The notes: a model not told the origin generated them from the sequence alone. A stretch of 39,234 bases of DNA from Bacteroidota bacterium (GCA_020846365.1 JADLEA010000062.1:1-39234), one strand, 5' to 3'. Positions 26,437-36,611 are shown, numbered from the stretch's first letter. Made by a program: numbers and translations.

Positions 26437-26460
26437 AAAAAGAATGTGTCCCAGGACACA
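26437..26460 (-). terminator. Candidate terminator or dyad downstream of the EamA transporter
   Basis: TGTGTCC-CA-GGACACA (26445-26460) is a perfect dyad. On the minus strand it folds as a 6-bp stem with a CUGG loop followed by TTCTTTTT. It lies about 100 nt past the transporter stop codon and about 80 nt before the promoter of the giant gene. It could terminate the first transcript or be an operator for the second. Confidence 0.45.
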
Positions 26461-26556
26461 AATCCTCTTCTGCGTTTTTTCAATTCCGGTCGTTCTTTGC
26501 GCTTTTTGTAGACGTATCCTCACACCTTAACGGGTCACCGACCGATCTCCGTTCCC

Positions 26557-27456
26557 CTAATGCAGAAAAAGGATCGCCACGCCGGCCACCGCCACACAAG
26601 CCCCTCCGACGGCTCTCCAGGAGAGCCGTTCCTTATACAGAACACGAACAAGAGGAAGCATGATGATGGGAACAGTCGCCATCAGCGTTGACGCGATGCC
26701 GACCGCCGTGTGAGCGACCGCCAGAAGGCTGAGGGAGATCCCGAGAAACGGACCCAGCACCGACCCGGCCGCGGTGAGCCAGAACGCCGGAAGGTCGCTG
26801 CGAAACGTCCGAACCGGATGCACAAACCTGCCAAGCACAACCATCACGGGGAGCAACACCAGGAGCGAGATGCCGATTCTCACCGTCGCGGCGACAAACC
26901 CGTTGATCGGCCCTTCGTTAAAGGCAAGCTTGGCAAAAATGAGCCCGACTCCTTGCCCCACAGCGGCGAGCGCGGCAAAGAGGATGCCCGCAACAAGTTC
27001 CTTCCCGTGAATGATGCTTCCTGGGGCCCGCTCGTATACCACGAGAAGCACTCCCAACACGGTCACGATGATCCCGACGACGCCGAGCACAGGAAGGCGT
27101 TCATGGAGGAAGACAAAGGCGAGGATGGCCGCAATGGCGGGTGCAATGGACATCACAAGCATACTGACGCGCGGACCGATATGGGCGTAGGAGCGGAAGA
27201 GGAACGAATCCCCTATCGCCAGCCCAACGATGCCGCTGATGCCCAGGTATGCGTACTGCGGGAGGGAGAGATCGAACGATGCGCCGGTGAGGAGCAGGAG
27301 GACGGCAAGATAGAAGAGCGCCAGAACGAGACGCGAAACATTCACCAGAACGGAGCCCACCCGCAGCGTCGCCGTGGAGAATATCAATGAACTGCCAGAC
27401 CAGCACACTGCAGTGAGCAATGCCGCCATCTCCCCGAAATACGGAATGTCACTCAC
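26557..27456 (-). CDS. EamA/DMT-superfamily membrane transporter
   Basis: This 299-aa protein has ten hydrophobic spans in two EamA halves. The first half opens with GEMAALLTAVCWSGSSLIFSTA and ends near VGIIVTVLGVLLVVYE. The second begins about residue 151 with LVAGILFAALAAVGQGVGLIFAKLAF and ends AVGGACVAVAGVAILFLH. Family members export or import small metabolites, often amino acids or their derivatives. The substrate cannot be inferred from sequence, though the neighbouring amino-acid-type genes make that class plausible. The start is GTG with AGAGGAAG about 7 nt upstream. It lies 18 nt after the phosphatase-like gene and is probably co-transcribed with it. Confidence 0.88.
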   Translation of the reverse strand: MSDIPYFGEMAALLTAVCWSGSSLIFSTATLRVGSVLVNVSRLVLALFYLAVLLLLTGASFDLSLPQYAYLGISGIVGLAIGDSFLFRSYAHIGPRVSMLVMSIAPAIAAILAFVFLHERLPVLGVVGIIVTVLGVLLVVYERAPGSIIHGKELVAGILFAALAAVGQGVGLIFAKLAFNEGPINGFVAATVRIGISLLVLLPVMVVLGRFVHPVRTFRSDLPAFWLTAAGSVLGPFLGISLSLLAVAHTAVGIASTLMATVPIIMLPLVRVLYKERLSWRAVGGACVAVAGVAILFLH

Positions 27457-27474
27457 TGCGGTCTTCCTCTCAGG

Positions 27475-28197
27475 CTACATCACCTTCCACCCGAGTCGTT
27501 CCAGGTATACGAACACGCGTTCTTTGAACAGTGCCGCATAGGTCGGATCCTGCCGGCCATGGTGCTCCGGAAGAAAGAGACACACCAACCGTTTTACCAT
27601 TCCCGAGTTTTTCAGCTTCTTGTGCATCATGTGACGCATCCGCTTTTCCGGGACCACGATGAGGTCGGCCCACCGGAGCCGTTCGTCATCGTCCGAGAGA
27701 TCCTCCAACCACGCCGTGCGTATGTCCAGCCGGTCCGGTGACCCCAGCAGTTCTTCCACAGCCCCGTCCGCAGCCCCGGCCTTGTGCTGGACGAAAAGCA
27801 GACGCACCTTCTCCGTTGGCGAGGGTTGCCGCTGCGCGTCACTGATGACGGGAGTGCACCGGGAGATCTCATCACCCGTTGCTTCGATCAGGACGGGGTT
27901 CGGGTCGCCGAAACGGACATTGATGAACACCTTTGCCCACGCAAGCACCTCTTCCCGGTTGAAGTCGTCCTTCCTGACCAGCATGTCCAGCGTATCAGAG
28001 ATGACGTATTCGCTCCCGCCCAACCGTTCCAGTTTCTCTTCACGTGTGCCGCCGGTGAAGGAGAGGAGGCCTTCCAGCGTAATCCAGTACGACTGCCCGC
28101 CGCTGCTTCCGTCTTCGGGAAGCAGGTAGAGATCTTCGAGCGCGGTCCGTTCGTCCCGCTGTGCTCCGGTAACGGGCAACCAGTATTTCCATCGCAT
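27475..28197 (-). CDS. Protein with degenerate low-molecular-weight tyrosine phosphatase-like C-terminus
   Basis: The product is 240 aa when started at ATG 28197 (AGGTG upstream). The 68-codon extension in the ORF track is Arg/Cys/Ser-rich and looks non-coding. Residues about 130-240 read VRLLFVQHKAGAADGAVEELL, LDIRTAWLEDLSDDDERLRWADLIVVPEKRMRHMMHKKLK, then KRLVCLFLPEHHGRQDPTYAALFKERV. This follows the pattern of COG4551-type predicted protein tyrosine phosphatases. However, the C-x-x-N-x-x-R-S loop expected after LLFV is replaced by QHKAGAADGA, so the nucleophilic Cys and Arg are lost. The N-terminal 125 residues are unrecognised. It probably works as a binding protein rather than an enzyme. 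Confidence 0.65.
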   Translation of the reverse strand: MRWKYWLPVTGAQRDERTALEDLYLLPEDGSSGGQSYWITLEGLLSFTGGTREEKLERLGGSEYVISDTLDMLVRKDDFNREEVLAWAKVFINVRFGDPNPVLIEATGDEISRCTPVISDAQRQPSPTEKVRLLFVQHKAGAADGAVEELLGSPDRLDIRTAWLEDLSDDDERLRWADLIVVPEKRMRHMMHKKLKNSGMVKRLVCLFLPEHHGRQDPTYAALFKERVFVYLERLGWKVM

Positions 28198-28224
28198 GGC
28201 ACACCTGCGAGCCGTGATACCCGG

Positions 28225-28244
28225 CCGGGCACACTGCCGCCCGG
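28225..28244. repeat. Short GC-rich inverted repeat upstream of the phosphatase-like gene
   Basis: CCGGGC and GCCCGG form a 6-bp stem with an 8-nt loop, 28-47 nt upstream of ATG 28197. No T tract follows on the minus strand. It may be a leader hairpin; the surrounding 142-nt gap shows nothing else I recognise. Confidence 0.3.
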
Positions 28245-28339
28245 GGCGCAAGAATATACGCGCGCACCGGACGAAAAGCAAGAACACAGCGGGTGAAGTG
28301 AAACGTCGTTGAGGCAAAGAGGAACAACAACGCGCATTA

Positions 28340-29368
28340 CTAGAGCCGGAAGTAGGCCTGCAGGGCATCCGCGAGTTTCTCTCCGCCGAACCGGAAGGCA
28401 TCGATCGCGGGAAGTCCGGTCTCCCGCTCGATTTTCAGCATCGCCTGCGTGCTCTCTTCCGCCGAGAGCCCTACGGAGTTGATGCCGATGCCCACCACCT
28501 TGGCCGGCTTGAAGAAGCGGATTGCGTCTTCGTGGAATTGGATCAGTGACAGGAGCGGCGGTATGGTGAATCCGTAGTCGTCTTTCTCGCGGGTGGGCTG
28601 ATGCACCATGATCATGGCATCCGGCATCGTGCCGTGCATGAGTCCCATCGTCACGCTTGAATAACCCTGGTGCGTCAATGCCCCCTGGCCTTCGACGAAG
28701 ATGTACTCGGCCCCCGCGTCGGCGGCCGCGTCGATCTCCTTCTCGATGCTCCCCGCGATGTAGTCGCCGATCATGGCATCGACGGAGATCCCGCTTCCGC
28801 AGATCAGAATCCCGGTCTGCCCCGTCGCAATGAACCGGCTTTTGGCGCCGCGCTGGCGAAACACCTTCTCTACTTCGAGGATCGTTGTCATTTTCCCGAT
28901 CCGGCAGTCGGTGCCGACACCGAGAATCGTTTTCGCCTTCCGGTTCTTCCACGTGCCGCGCGCCACTACCTGGTGCGAGGCCAGGGGTTTCCGGAGATCG
29001 GTGAGGACCACATGATGCTCCTCGGCAAGCCGGGCCAGCTCCGCATCTTCGCTGAGCCGCTGATGGAGGCCGCTGATGATGTGCAGTCCGCGGAGCACCG
29101 CCTTGCGGAGTGTTTCGCGCCAGCTCTCGGGCAGGTAACCACCGGGCGGCGCAATCCCGATCAGGAGCGTGTTCGGTGCGTACTGCATCCCCTCTTCCAG
29201 AGAGGCAACGACAGGTATGGAACCGCCGTAGCCCAGGATATCCTGTGCCGTCGCGCCCGCCCGCGAACTGTCAATCACCGCAACAACCTCTTCCGGCCGG
29301 TACGCAATGGCACCGGAGGCGGTCTTTGCGGTCATGGGGCCGAACCGACGTTCGGCCAGGATGATCAT
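28340..29368 (-). CDS. DUF1611 P-loop protein (DgcN-like)
   Basis: This 342-aa protein matches DUF1611. The start region MIILAERRFGPMTAKTASGAIAYRPEEVVAVID is the usual N-terminal domain, and ILGVGTDCRIGKMTT near residues 147-158 is the family P-loop. GQTGILICGSGISVDAMIGDYIAGSIE, FVEGQGALTHQGYSSVTMGLMHGTMPDAMIMVHQ and KVVGIGINS follow. One characterised member, DgcN, has been described as an N-acetyltransferase in bacterial D-glutamate catabolism; transfer of that role here is inference. The track starts at a TTG codon 19 codons upstream, but ATG 29368 begins the conserved domain. It lies 25 nt after KorC, with an Asp/Glu racemase gene further upstream. Confidence 0.85.
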   Translation of the reverse strand: MIILAERRFGPMTAKTASGAIAYRPEEVVAVIDSSRAGATAQDILGYGGSIPVVASLEEGMQYAPNTLLIGIAPPGGYLPESWRETLRKAVLRGLHIISGLHQRLSEDAELARLAEEHHVVLTDLRKPLASHQVVARGTWKNRKAKTILGVGTDCRIGKMTTILEVEKVFRQRGAKSRFIATGQTGILICGSGISVDAMIGDYIAGSIEKEIDAAADAGAEYIFVEGQGALTHQGYSSVTMGLMHGTMPDAMIMVHQPTREKDDYGFTIPPLLSLIQFHEDAIRFFKPAKVVGIGINSVGLSAEESTQAMLKIERETGLPAIDAFRFGGEKLADALQAYFRL

Positions 29369-29393
29369 GCGTCTTGGGGCCGGAATGGCAGGA

Positions 29394-29930
29394 CTATCTC
29401 CCTGCAAAAGTCCACCCTTTCTCAAATGCGCTCAGATTCAGGGCTTCCGTCCCCTTGGGCACGGACACTTCGACCGCTTTGCGGAGCGCTTCCTTGCTGG
29501 TGACTCCCGCAACGGCCCCGTAGAATCCCATCATCACGATGTTTAACACCATCCTTTTGCCCAACTCCTCCGCGATTCTCGTCGCGGGAATGGAAAGATG
29601 CCGGATTCCCGGCCGAAGGTTGCGCACCGTGACAAGATCTTCTTCGGTAATCAACAACCCGCCTTCGGCGAGTTCCGGGGAGAAGCGGGAGAATGCTTCC
29701 TGGGACATCAGGACCATCTGCGTCGGGCTGGTGATGTACGGATAGGCGATAGGGTCCTCGGCCACGATCACCTGCGCACTGCATGCGCTCCCGCGCGCCT
29801 CAGGTCCGAATGCCTGGATCATGGTCGCGAACTTGTTGTCATAAATGGATGCTGCGCGGCCTATGATGTAACCGCTCAGGATGACTCCCTGGCCGCCAAA
29901 CCCCCCGATCTTGATTTCCGTGCGGGCCAT
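29394..29930 (-). CDS. korC: 2-oxoacid:ferredoxin oxidoreductase, gamma subunit
   Basis: This 178-aa gamma subunit has the diagnostic IKIGGFGGQGVILSGYIIGRA start, FGPEARGSACSAQVIVAEDPIAYPYI and the LNIVMMGFYGAV segment of the KorC/PorC/VorC family. With KorA, KorB and KorD it forms the complex that oxidatively decarboxylates a 2-oxoacid to acyl-CoA with ferredoxin as acceptor, or the reverse in the reductive TCA cycle. Track start GTG 29936 overlaps the KorB stop. ATG 29930 is preferred because GGAGGAG then has normal spacing. It is the last kor gene and is followed closely by the DUF1611 gene. Confidence 0.93.
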   Translation of the reverse strand: MARTEIKIGGFGGQGVILSGYIIGRAASIYDNKFATMIQAFGPEARGSACSAQVIVAEDPIAYPYITSPTQMVLMSQEAFSRFSPELAEGGLLITEEDLVTVRNLRPGIRHLSIPATRIAEELGKRMVLNIVMMGFYGAVAGVTSKEALRKAVEVSVPKGTEALNLSAFEKGWTFAGR

Positions 29931-29932
29931 GG

Positions 29933-30817
29933 TCACGCTCCTCCCGCTGTGGCAGGGAGATAGTCCGCACCGAGCCGTTCACGCAAATACCGATCCATGG
30001 CTTCCCCGAAGGTTGGCCGCACACGGTCCACGAATTTCCCGACGATGATCTTCCCCTGAAATTCCAGAGCGACATCTTTGGTGTCAGCTCCGTGCCGGAT
30101 CTCGCTGTTCTCCCGGTAGTACACCATCTGTGCGAGCCCGTCCCCGAGTTTGTTCCTTCTGCTGTAGAGCGTGGGACAGGGGGCAAGAATCTCGACAAAC
30201 GAGAATCCCTTCTTCAACAGCGCTTCTTTGATCGCCTTGGTGGTATGACGGACGTGAAACGCGGTCCAGCGCGCCACATACACCGCGCCGCACGATTCCG
30301 CAAGCGCAGGGAGGTTGAAGGCGGACTCGAAATTGCCGTAGGGCGTAGTGGATGCCACCGCGGTCATCGGCGTCGTGGGTGCCACCTGACCGCCGGTCAT
30401 GCCGTACGTGGAGTTGTTGATGAGAATGACGGTCACATCCATGTTGCGGCGCGCCGCATGGATGAAATGGTTCCCGCCGATGGCGCTGAGATCCCCGTCG
30501 CCGCTGTACACCACAACCTTCAACTCCGGGTTGGCGAGCTTGAGTCCGGTCGCGAACGGAATGGCACGGCCGTGCGTCGTGTGGAAGGAATCCAGGTTCA
30601 GATACCCGGCAACGCGTCCGGTGCACCCGATTCCGGATACGATCGCGGTCTTGCGCAAATCCAGGCCGCTCGACTCCAGCGCCTGGGCAAAGCAGTTCAC
30701 CGTGGTCCCGATGCCGCAGCCGGGACACCAGATGTGCGGCATCCGATCCATGCGCAGGAGCGACTCGACCGGGTTCACCGGCAGGTTCTCGTCGAGCTCA
30801 TACAGTTCTTCGGCCAT
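29933..30817 (-). CDS. korB: 2-oxoacid:ferredoxin oxidoreductase, beta (TPP) subunit
   Basis: This 294-aa beta subunit carries the thiamine diphosphate site. HIWCPGCGIGTT is near the N-terminus and SGDGDLSAIGGNHFIHAARRNMDVTVILINN is the GDG-x(n)-NN motif. YGMTGGQVAPTTP follows, as in KorB and VorB. It catalyses decarboxylation of the 2-oxoacid. The length is normal for the short beta subunit. Its ATG lies 3 nt after the KorA stop, so co-translation is likely. The four-subunit arrangement with separate ferredoxin fits a 2-oxoglutarate (or branched-chain) enzyme. Sequence alone does not settle which. Confidence 0.94.
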   Translation of the reverse strand: MAEELYELDENLPVNPVESLLRMDRMPHIWCPGCGIGTTVNCFAQALESSGLDLRKTAIVSGIGCTGRVAGYLNLDSFHTTHGRAIPFATGLKLANPELKVVVYSGDGDLSAIGGNHFIHAARRNMDVTVILINNSTYGMTGGQVAPTTPMTAVASTTPYGNFESAFNLPALAESCGAVYVARWTAFHVRHTTKAIKEALLKKGFSFVEILAPCPTLYSRRNKLGDGLAQMVYYRENSEIRHGADTKDVALEFQGKIIVGKFVDRVRPTFGEAMDRYLRERLGADYLPATAGGA

Positions 30818-30820
30818 GAG

Positions 30821-31990
30821 TCAGCGCCCTTTCCTGCTGTTCACAATTCCCTGATAGATGTCCTCCGGCACGTGCACCGTGCCGCCGGTGTGACCCACCA
30901 GCGTGGCCGGTACTTTTCCCGCGGAGCATCGTTCGACCTCCAGCACCACCTGACCCATGTTCATCTCGGGGACGACGAAGGCAGAAATGCGAGACGCGAG
31001 TTCGCGTATCCGGTGCTCCGGAAATGGCCAGACAACGACAAGGCGCAGGTGACCCACTTTCAGCCCTTCCTTCCGGGCCCTTTCGATGGCGGGAAGTGCG
31101 GTGCGTGACGTGATACCGTACGTCACGACCACGATGTCTGCACCTTCCACCTGGTCTTCAACATAGTCTGCGATGGTGGCGGAGTGTTTCGTGATCTTGT
31201 CGTGCAGCCGCTGGACCAGTTTTTCCTGCGCCGGAACCGACATGTTGGGATAGCCCCGCTCGTCATGAGTCAACCCGGTCACATGGATGTGGAACCCGTC
31301 TCCGGCTTTGACCATCTGAGGGACCATGTCAGGGCCGGCGCGGAACGGTTCGTAGTTCTCCGGCGAGCCGAGGAACCACCTGCGCGGAACCAGACTGATC
31401 TCCTCCGCCGGAGGAATGAGCACCCGTTCCGTCATGTGGCCGACACATTCGTCCATCATCAGGAAGACCGGTACACGGTATTGTTCCGACAGGTTGAACG
31501 CCTTGATGGTCAGGTCAAAGCACTCCTGCGGCGAATTCGGGCAGACTGCGATCGCCTGGTAGTCGCCGTGCGATCCCCATCGTGCCTGCATCATGTCTCC
31601 TTGCGCCGGCTGCGTCGGCAATCCGGTCGAAGGACCGGCTCTCTGAACGTTGACGAAGACACACGGAGTCTCGGTCATCGCCGCAAACCCGACGTGTTCC
31701 ATCATCAGCGAGAAGCCCGGGCCGGAGGTCACCGTCATGGCCTTTTTCCCCGCCCACACCGCCCCCTGAATGGCGATCGACGAGGCGATCTCGTCTTCCA
31801 TCTGGATGAACACGCCGCCAACGCGCGGGAATCGTTCCGCAATGCGCTCCACCACCTCCGTCGATGGCGTGATGGGATATCCCGCGACGAACCTGCATCC
31901 CGCAGCGATCGCGCCTTCGCAACACGCATGGTCGCCGTCAATGAAATGGGCGCCTGTGAGCACACCTGCCGGATCAGCGTTCACGGTCAC
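30821..31990 (-). CDS. korA: 2-oxoacid:ferredoxin oxidoreductase, alpha subunit
   Basis: This 389-aa alpha subunit has the PP/pyrimidine-domain signature CRFVAGYPITPSTEVVERIAERFP, then QMEDEIASSIAIQGAVWAGKKAMTVTSGPGFSLMMEHVGFAAMTETPCV and GLPTQPAQGDMMQARWGSHGD. The C-terminal transketolase-like domain is VVTYGITSRTALPAIERARKEGLKVGHLRL. It binds the CoA and 2-oxoacid part of the reaction together with KorB. Start GTG 31990 overlaps the KorD end by 17 nt; a second GTG at 31984 is also possible. Kor usually feeds or drains succinyl-CoA in the TCA cycle. Its placement beside aspartase and racemase suggests a link to C4/C5 amino-acid carbon. Confidence 0.94.
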   Translation of the reverse strand: MTVNADPAGVLTGAHFIDGDHACCEGAIAAGCRFVAGYPITPSTEVVERIAERFPRVGGVFIQMEDEIASSIAIQGAVWAGKKAMTVTSGPGFSLMMEHVGFAAMTETPCVFVNVQRAGPSTGLPTQPAQGDMMQARWGSHGDYQAIAVCPNSPQECFDLTIKAFNLSEQYRVPVFLMMDECVGHMTERVLIPPAEEISLVPRRWFLGSPENYEPFRAGPDMVPQMVKAGDGFHIHVTGLTHDERGYPNMSVPAQEKLVQRLHDKITKHSATIADYVEDQVEGADIVVVTYGITSRTALPAIERARKEGLKVGHLRLVVVWPFPEHRIRELASRISAFVVPEMNMGQVVLEVERCSAGKVPATLVGHTGGTVHVPEDIYQGIVNSRKGR

Positions 31991-32243
31991 TCCCCTTCCC
32001 GCTCTTCTTGTTCTGCAGAAAACCGTAAATCGCGAAGTCCGGGCAGAGCATCCCGCACATGTTGCATCCGTTGCACATCTCCCTCGAGATAAGGGCAGGG
32101 GGATGGTACCCCTTCACGTTGTACTGGTCCGACAACTTGAGTGCGTGCGGCGGACAGAACTCCACGCAGAAGCCGCATCCTTTGCATCGCTCGACCGTGA
32201 TCACCACCGAACCGGCCGCTTTCTTCTTTTTTTCTTCAGCCAT
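31974..32243 (-). CDS. korD: 2-oxoacid:ferredoxin oxidoreductase, delta (ferredoxin) subunit
   Basis: This 89-aa subunit is a 2x[4Fe-4S] ferredoxin. CKGCGFCVEFCPPHAL and CNGCNMCGMLCPDFAIYGF each have the CxxCxxC...CP pattern. The N-terminus (AEEKKKKAAGSVV) is lysine-rich and short. It transfers electrons from the KorAB active site. It is the first gene of korDABC; AAAGGTG lies 6 nt before its ATG. The preceding racemase gene ends 52 nt upstream, so the kor genes could be part of the longer minus-strand transcript. Confidence 0.95.
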   Translation of the reverse strand: MAEEKKKKAAGSVVITVERCKGCGFCVEFCPPHALKLSDQYNVKGYHPPALISREMCNGCNMCGMLCPDFAIYGFLQNKKSGKGSDRER

Positions 32244-32295
32244 AAAACACCTTTCTGAGATCCCTTCTCTTCCCGCCCGGATGCATCATGCCTCC

Positions 32296-33315
32296 CTATT
32301 CCTGCGGCGGCACATAGGGAAACAAATCCCTCTTCAGCTCGTACGTCCGCAACGCCTGGGCGGTCGGGTGGGAGACGGAGTCGACCAACGCGCCAATCGA
32401 AGCGATTTCCTCCGGAGAGATCTCGGCGCGGGAGACCACCTCCACCGAGACATCCGTGCCTTCGGCGCGGCGGGGTCTTCCGGGAGGGAAGAGCGCGTTG
32501 CTCATCCGGGAGTTCGGGTCCACGATTTCCACGCCGGCGGCTCCCCGTTTCCGCATCGCCTTCTCGAATTCCCGCGCCGCATATCCATAGTGTGTGCAGC
32601 AGAGTCCGACAAGCACCGGATCCGAGGTTCTTTCGATCTTCCCCATTGCCTCGCCGGCAAATTCAGCGATGGCCGAAACCACCTTTTCGCCGCGTGCATC
32701 CGACTCAATCTTCCCGGCCAGGTTCGGGCACGCCTGCGTGACGATGCGGACAGAATCCACTCCTCGTTCCAGAAGCAGCCGCCGGTGCGTGCCGGCGCCG
32801 ATGGTGGTCTCCGTGCCGAAAATGACCGCCGTCGAGCGAGGATCAGCAGAGAGCTTTTCGAACAACATGTCAACGCCCGTTTCCACGATCCCAAGCACCG
32901 GAATCGCCGAGGTCGTCACAAAACTCGTCTGCGGAATGAGCACGGAGAGCGTATTGCAGGCCACCAGGATGACGTCGGGCGCATACCAGCGCTCCATGCC
33001 CCCGAGCGCATCGTCAAAGACACGGACCTTCTCGGCCGTGCTCTTCATTCTATTATATCCCCGGTTGGATTCCGGAAGGGCATTGGCAAAGATGATCTGC
33101 AACCGGCGATAGATGCCCGATTGCCTGGCCCGTAGTTCGATATCCGCACACACGGCAAGCCCGCCCAGACCCGAGTCGGTCACCAGCACCTTGAGGGTGT
33201 CTCTTTCGGCGAGCTGGCCGATCCGGGCCAGGGGAGAACCCTGGGCGCGGGATTCTTTTGGGGAAGCAATCATCATGGTTCCGACCACGGCAGTCATAAG
33301 AAGGAGATGCTTCAT
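32296..33315 (-). CDS. Exported Asp/Glu racemase-family protein
   Basis: This 339-aa protein has a clear signal peptide (MKHLLLMTAVVGTMMIASPKESRAQG). The aspartate/glutamate racemase fold follows: LKVLVTDSGLGGLAVCADIE, the first catalytic Cys in DVILVACNTLSVLIPQTSF, and the second in VLVGLCCTHYGYAAREFEKAM. Both cysteines of the two-base mechanism are present, so it is likely active. Bacterial glutamate racemase (MurI) is normally cytosolic, so export is unusual. It may work in the periplasm on D- or L-Asp/Glu released from peptidoglycan or polymers, or have become a binding or hydantoin-type enzyme. It lies between an exported Ntn hydrolase gene and korDABC. Product specificity is not readable. 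Confidence 0.85.
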   Translation of the reverse strand: MKHLLLMTAVVGTMMIASPKESRAQGSPLARIGQLAERDTLKVLVTDSGLGGLAVCADIELRARQSGIYRRLQIIFANALPESNRGYNRMKSTAEKVRVFDDALGGMERWYAPDVILVACNTLSVLIPQTSFVTTSAIPVLGIVETGVDMLFEKLSADPRSTAVIFGTETTIGAGTHRRLLLERGVDSVRIVTQACPNLAGKIESDARGEKVVSAIAEFAGEAMGKIERTSDPVLVGLCCTHYGYAAREFEKAMRKRGAAGVEIVDPNSRMSNALFPPGRPRRAEGTDVSVEVVSRAEISPEEIASIGALVDSVSHPTAQALRTYELKRDLFPYVPPQE

Positions 33316-33354
33316 CGTTCATGCCACTCGATTGTGTCACACCTCAGGGGCTCG

Positions 33355-34608
33355 TTACCGTGGCGCAGAAGAGGTCCCACCCGGATTCTCATCCGGCCAG
33401 AGTCGATACCCGGCATAGTACTCTCTGACGATCTTCTGCACCTGACTGTACAATGTCGAAACTTCCCGGGCGCGGACCTCGCCCCCCCTGTCCAGCACGA
33501 GCGCCCGGGCCGCTTGAAGGACTTTCTGGTGCGCGGCATGCACGCGCTGCACCGTCCCGGTTCCCTGCTGGTTCAGGATCTTTGAAAGATCCAGATAGTT
33601 CCTTCCCTCCGGTGTCTTCAGCGGAAAGCACCGGCCTTTGAGCTTGAGCGCGTGCTCATTCAATGCCGCCGGGACCGGGCCCGAGGCGAGCATCATTGCG
33701 GGGATTTGATCGGCATATTTCACCCAGACCGGGATCACAGGGGTTGTGAGCGGAGACCCGAGCACCGTCCAGACGGTGGTCGCGGAAGGATCTTCACCCT
33801 TCCTGACTCCCTGGACGATCATGGATGTCGCCGTCGAATATCGCGGGACGAAGTCTGTGAAATTCACCATCGTACGGGAGTCCTCATCAAACGGGAGTTC
33901 TCCCTTCGTCAGGTCTGTCCCCACGAGACCATGCCGCAGGTTGGTGGTGCCTTCCAGCAGAATGAAATCCACCGAGATGCCCTCTCCGAGGAAAGCCCAC
34001 TGGAAGAGATTCTGCGTGGATTGGTACCGGATGTATCCCTGCCCGTTTTCCGGCGTCCCTGACATCGAGAAGTTGGTCCGGATGATGTATCCCTGCGGGG
34101 CGACAGCCGGATCATTGGCATCATACTTCACGAATGCATAGGGATCGGTCTCATAATAGGCAGCTCCGCCCTGGGCATCCACGACGCCGAAATTTGTCTC
34201 CACCCCCCTTTTGCCTTTGGTGTCCAGCAGTAGACGCTCAAAGTCTTCGAGCGTCCGGCATGTGCCGAGCGCCTGCCGCATGAGGATGCCTTCCTCATCC
34301 ATCTTCCCTCTATACTTCTCATACTGGAGATTGTAGGAAGCCGTGTTGATGATGCTGAACCCGGCCTCATTGCTTCCCATGAAACACTCCTGGTTTGCGG
34401 AATCAGCCAGATCGTGTACGCCCACGAAGGCATACGTGCCTCCCTTGGAGTACACCATCTTGTTCTGGAGATTGCCGGTATCCCGTTGTTTCCAGAGAAG
34501 CGGCCGGCCGTCTCTGGTTGCCCGGCCTGAGACAACCGCGGAGGTACAGGCATCTACGATCTGGGCTGCACAGAGCCCTGCGACTACCAGAAGCAGTATT
34601 CGTTTCAT
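33355..34608 (-). CDS. Exported Ntn hydrolase, C45/choloylglycine-hydrolase-like
   Basis: This 417-aa protein has a signal peptide that can be cut after VDA, leaving Cys21 as N-terminus: CTSAVVSGRATRDGRPLLWKQRDTGNLQN. A Cys exposed at the N-terminus followed by the G-R-P-L-L-W-K-x-R-D pattern is typical of peptidase C45/acyltransferase (AAT-like) and choloylglycine-type Ntn hydrolases. GSNEAGFSIINTASYNL and ETNFGVVDAQGGAAYYETD also fit. Members hydrolyse amide bonds such as penicillin-like, bile-acid or amino-acid conjugates. The substrate here is unknown, but an N-acyl amino acid or peptide amide is a reasonable guess. It lies 17 nt after the aspartase gene. Confidence 0.82.
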   Translation of the reverse strand: MKRILLLVVAGLCAAQIVDACTSAVVSGRATRDGRPLLWKQRDTGNLQNKMVYSKGGTYAFVGVHDLADSANQECFMGSNEAGFSIINTASYNLQYEKYRGKMDEEGILMRQALGTCRTLEDFERLLLDTKGKRGVETNFGVVDAQGGAAYYETDPYAFVKYDANDPAVAPQGYIIRTNFSMSGTPENGQGYIRYQSTQNLFQWAFLGEGISVDFILLEGTTNLRHGLVGTDLTKGELPFDEDSRTMVNFTDFVPRYSTATSMIVQGVRKGEDPSATTVWTVLGSPLTTPVIPVWVKYADQIPAMMLASGPVPAALNEHALKLKGRCFPLKTPEGRNYLDLSKILNQQGTGTVQRVHAAHQKVLQAARALVLDRGGEVRAREVSTLYSQVQKIVREYYAGYRLWPDENPGGTSSAPR

Positions 34609-34625
34609 GCACGAGTCCTGAATGT

Positions 34626-36503
<1,878 letters not shown>

Positions 36504-36611
36504 GAACACAACCTGGGTAATCAAGGAAAAGGACGGGAGTACGTAAATGTACCGTTATATCCCCGGACAAGCAACGCCCAGGCAGGCGGCACAGCGATGG
36601 AAGTCATATCG

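Noticed and set aside
28198-28401. N-terminal extension of the phosphatase-like ORF
   Set aside because: Low-complexity Arg/Cys/Ser-rich translation overlapping the end of the DUF1611 gene; ATG 28197 has a better context.
27888-28952. 354-aa minus ORF overlapping DUF1611 and the phosphatase-like gene
   Set aside because: Its sequence is Arg/His/Gly-rich without motifs and it overlaps two recognisable genes in another frame.
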